Shown: positions 62,674 through 64,000 of the stretch, in pieces | How the letters are laid out: each line of letters starts with the position of its first letter | Numbering within the stretch: the stretch's first letter is position 1 | Made by a program: the position numbers and the translations under genes | The notes under the pieces: generated by a model | Seen by the model: only the letters and a program-made list of their open reading frames with translations | The model's database searches: none | Told to the model about the DNA's origin: nothing | Assembly: GCF_900106045.1 (NCBI RefSeq) | Contig: NZ_LT629802.1 | Coordinates: 4,402,001 to 4,466,000, forward strand | DNA: 64,000 bases | Direction: 5' to 3' | From: Pseudomonas mucidolens | Lineage (GTDB): Bacteria; Pseudomonadota; Gammaproteobacteria; Pseudomonadales; Pseudomonadaceae

Positions 62674-63419
62674 GCAGCCCTCCGGTGCACAAGGAATACC
62701 TGAGCAAGAACTACGTCGAAGAAACCAGGTTCGGTTTCTGGTTCCTGCGCAGCCACACTTGGCAGCATCACGTATTGCGCGTGGCGATCAACGACTTGCG
62801 CAGCCTGTTCAGCGAGCCGCTGCCGGTCGCGCCGGTGCTGCTGGATGCCGGTTGTGGGCAGGGCAAATCGTTCCGGCTGTTGCAGCAAGTGTTCGCGCCC
62901 AAACGCCTGATCGGCCTCGACGCCGATCCCCACAGCCTCGAACTGAGTCGCGCCGAAGCGCAGCGCCAGGATCTCGCCATCGAACTGATCGGCAGCGACT
63001 GCGCAACCCTGGACGTGGCCGATGCGAGTGTCGATATTCTGTTCTGCCACCAGACATTCCATCACCTGGTGGAACAGCAACGGGCGCTGAACGAGTTCTA
63101 TCGAGTGCTCAAGCCCGGCGGCTACCTGCTATTTGCCGAGTCCACCGAAGCCTATATCGACACCTGGGTGATTCGCTGGCTGTTCCGTCATCCGATGCAT
63201 GTGCAAAAAAGCGCCGATGAGTACCTGGAGATGATTCGCGAGCACGGTTTCGAGTTCGGCCCGCAGAACGTCTCGTACCCGTATCTGTGGTGGAGTCGTT
63301 CCACGGATTTCGGCCTGCTTGAGCGCTGGGGCGTGCGTCGGCCCAAGCCGTTTGGCGAGCGCGAAGAAACCCTGGTCAATGTGGTAGCCCGCAAGCCGCT
63401 CGCCGGTGCAACGCAATGA
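62670..63419 (+). CDS. SAM-dependent methyltransferase
   Basis: A 249-residue class I methyltransferase with SAM-binding LLDAGCGQGKS (motif I), LIGLDADPHSLE (motif II), CHQTFHHLVE (motif IV) and RVLKPGGYLLF. In aryl-polyene loci such enzymes can O-methylate the aromatic head-group or methylate the ring; the acceptor here is inferred. A ggagg ribosome site precedes ATG 62670, and ATGA overlaps join it to both neighbours. Confidence 0.87.
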   Translation: MSSPPVHKEYLSKNYVEETRFGFWFLRSHTWQHHVLRVAINDLRSLFSEPLPVAPVLLDAGCGQGKSFRLLQQVFAPKRLIGLDADPHSLELSRAEAQRQDLAIELIGSDCATLDVADASVDILFCHQTFHHLVEQQRALNEFYRVLKPGGYLLFAESTEAYIDTWVIRWLFRHPMHVQKSADEYLEMIREHGFEFGPQNVSYPYLWWSRSTDFGLLERWGVRRPKPFGEREETLVNVVARKPLAGATQ

Positions 63420-63898
63420 TCCGCGGGTTACTGCTGAGCGCCTGCCTGCTGCTGAGCGCCTGCGCCAGCCAGCCGCCGTTACCCGCTCACAGTCCCAGCC
63501 TGGACCTGCCGCTGCAGTTGCATGTCGAACGCGAACAGGACGGTCAGCGCCAGGATTGGATACTGGTGATCCAGCACGAAGCCGAGGCTATTCGCTGGTC
63601 GCTGATGGACCCGCTGGGCATCCCCCAGGCCCGGCAAAAATTGGTCGATGGCAGTTGGCAGGCAGATGGCTTGTTACCGCCCAACCCGCAGGCGCGGGAA
63701 TTGTTTGCGGCGCTGCTGTTCGCCCTGACACCGACGGATGAACTCCCTGGCAATTACCCCGACGCCCGCGCGGTGGATGATGTGCGGGTGCTCAAGCCCC
63801 ATTGGCAAATCATCTATCAAGCGCCACGGGTCTTCACCGTATACCTGCGGGGCCAGCAACTGAATTACCATATAACGCCCCTTGAGAACGCCCCATGA
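63416..63898 (+). CDS. Outer-membrane lipoprotein (DUF3261 type)
   Basis: A 160-residue protein with a short signal peptide and lipobox LLSAC, lipidated at about Cys16. The mature domain is beta-rich, without a catalytic motif. DUF3261 lipoproteins are regular members of aryl-polyene loci and probably help place the pigment in the outer membrane. ATG 63416 overlaps the methyltransferase stop, and its stop overlaps the next ATG. Confidence 0.82.
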   Translation: MIRGLLLSACLLLSACASQPPLPAHSPSLDLPLQLHVEREQDGQRQDWILVIQHEAEAIRWSLMDPLGIPQARQKLVDGSWQADGLLPPNPQARELFAALLFALTPTDELPGNYPDARAVDDVRVLKPHWQIIYQAPRVFTVYLRGQQLNYHITPLENAP

Positions 63899-64000
63899 CG
63901 GCCTACCTCAATGCCCTCGGCGTGATCTGCGCGCTGGGCCGCGACAAGCACCAAGTCAGCCGTAACCTGTTTGCCGGGGACTGCTCGGGCATGCACACCG
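63895..64000 (+). CDS. Beta-ketoacyl-ACP synthase, N-terminal fragment cut by the window edge
   Basis: Only 35 codons are visible, starting at ATG 63895 (MTAYLNALGVICALGRDK), with no stop before the window ends. The pattern LNALGVICALG...LFAGDCSGM is that of the N-terminus of FabF/FabB-like ketosynthases. It is expected to be a catalytic partner for the chain-length-factor-like protein at the head of the cluster. Confidence 0.7.
   Translation, partial: MTAYLNALGVICALGRDKHQVSRNLFAGDCSGMHT

Overview
The window is a chromosomal segment of a Pseudomonas, most likely of the P. fluorescens group. The protein sequences, the GC-rich coding bias, the dense REP palindromes and the gene order all point this way. 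The order from hldE/msbA through the LPS-core genes, glnE, aceEF, dipA, msrA and on to selO largely follows the PA4996-PA5028 region of P. aeruginosa as I remember it. I see no phage, integrase, insertion sequence, CRISPR array, tRNA or rRNA gene.

Region 1 (1-20.5 kb) is the LPS core-oligosaccharide locus. It holds hldE (heptose precursor), msbA (lipid A-core flippase), a membrane ligase fused to a kinase-like domain, two glycosyltransferases (wapR- and ssg-like), dnpA, mig-14, a carbamoyltransferase, a small lipoprotein, a run of four kinase-fold proteins including waaP and wapP, and waaG, waaC and waaF. The minus-strand genes overlap by 1-4 bases and look translationally coupled.

Region 2 (20.5-50.2 kb) is mostly housekeeping: glnE, aceE-aceF, the c-di-GMP phosphodiesterase dipA, msrA, rlmJ, the divergent putP/putA pair, an acyl-CoA dehydrogenase, a divergent ZapA-like/coiled-coil pair, a K+/H+ antiporter, an MscK-like channel, selO, trxC and an orphan ParA. 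Regulatory sequence is clearest here. Five GTTGCACC boxes lie between putP and putA, and two GTAGTnnnACTAC palindromes lie 52 bp apart upstream of aceE.

Region 3 (50.5 kb to the right end, continuing outside) is one plus-strand run of at least 16 genes with the composition of an aryl-polyene (xanthomonadin-like) pigment cluster. It has ketosynthase-like proteins, two acyl carrier proteins, an acyl-activating enzyme fused to a dehydratase, acyltransferases, a glycosyltransferase, an ammonia-lyase, a thioesterase, a LolA-like carrier, an MMPL exporter, an FAD oxidoreductase, a methyltransferase and a lipoprotein. The class is known. The local oddities are a complete REP doublet inserted in frame in the signal-peptide region of the LolA-like gene, and an unusual Phe-His pair at the substrate-selectivity position of the ammonia-lyase.

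Other notable points are a 33-bp minisatellite at the end of the LPS kinase operon, catalytic-loop Asp replacements in two of the kinase-fold domains, a 44-bp perfect inverted repeat after trxC, and a decayed HTH gene after selO.
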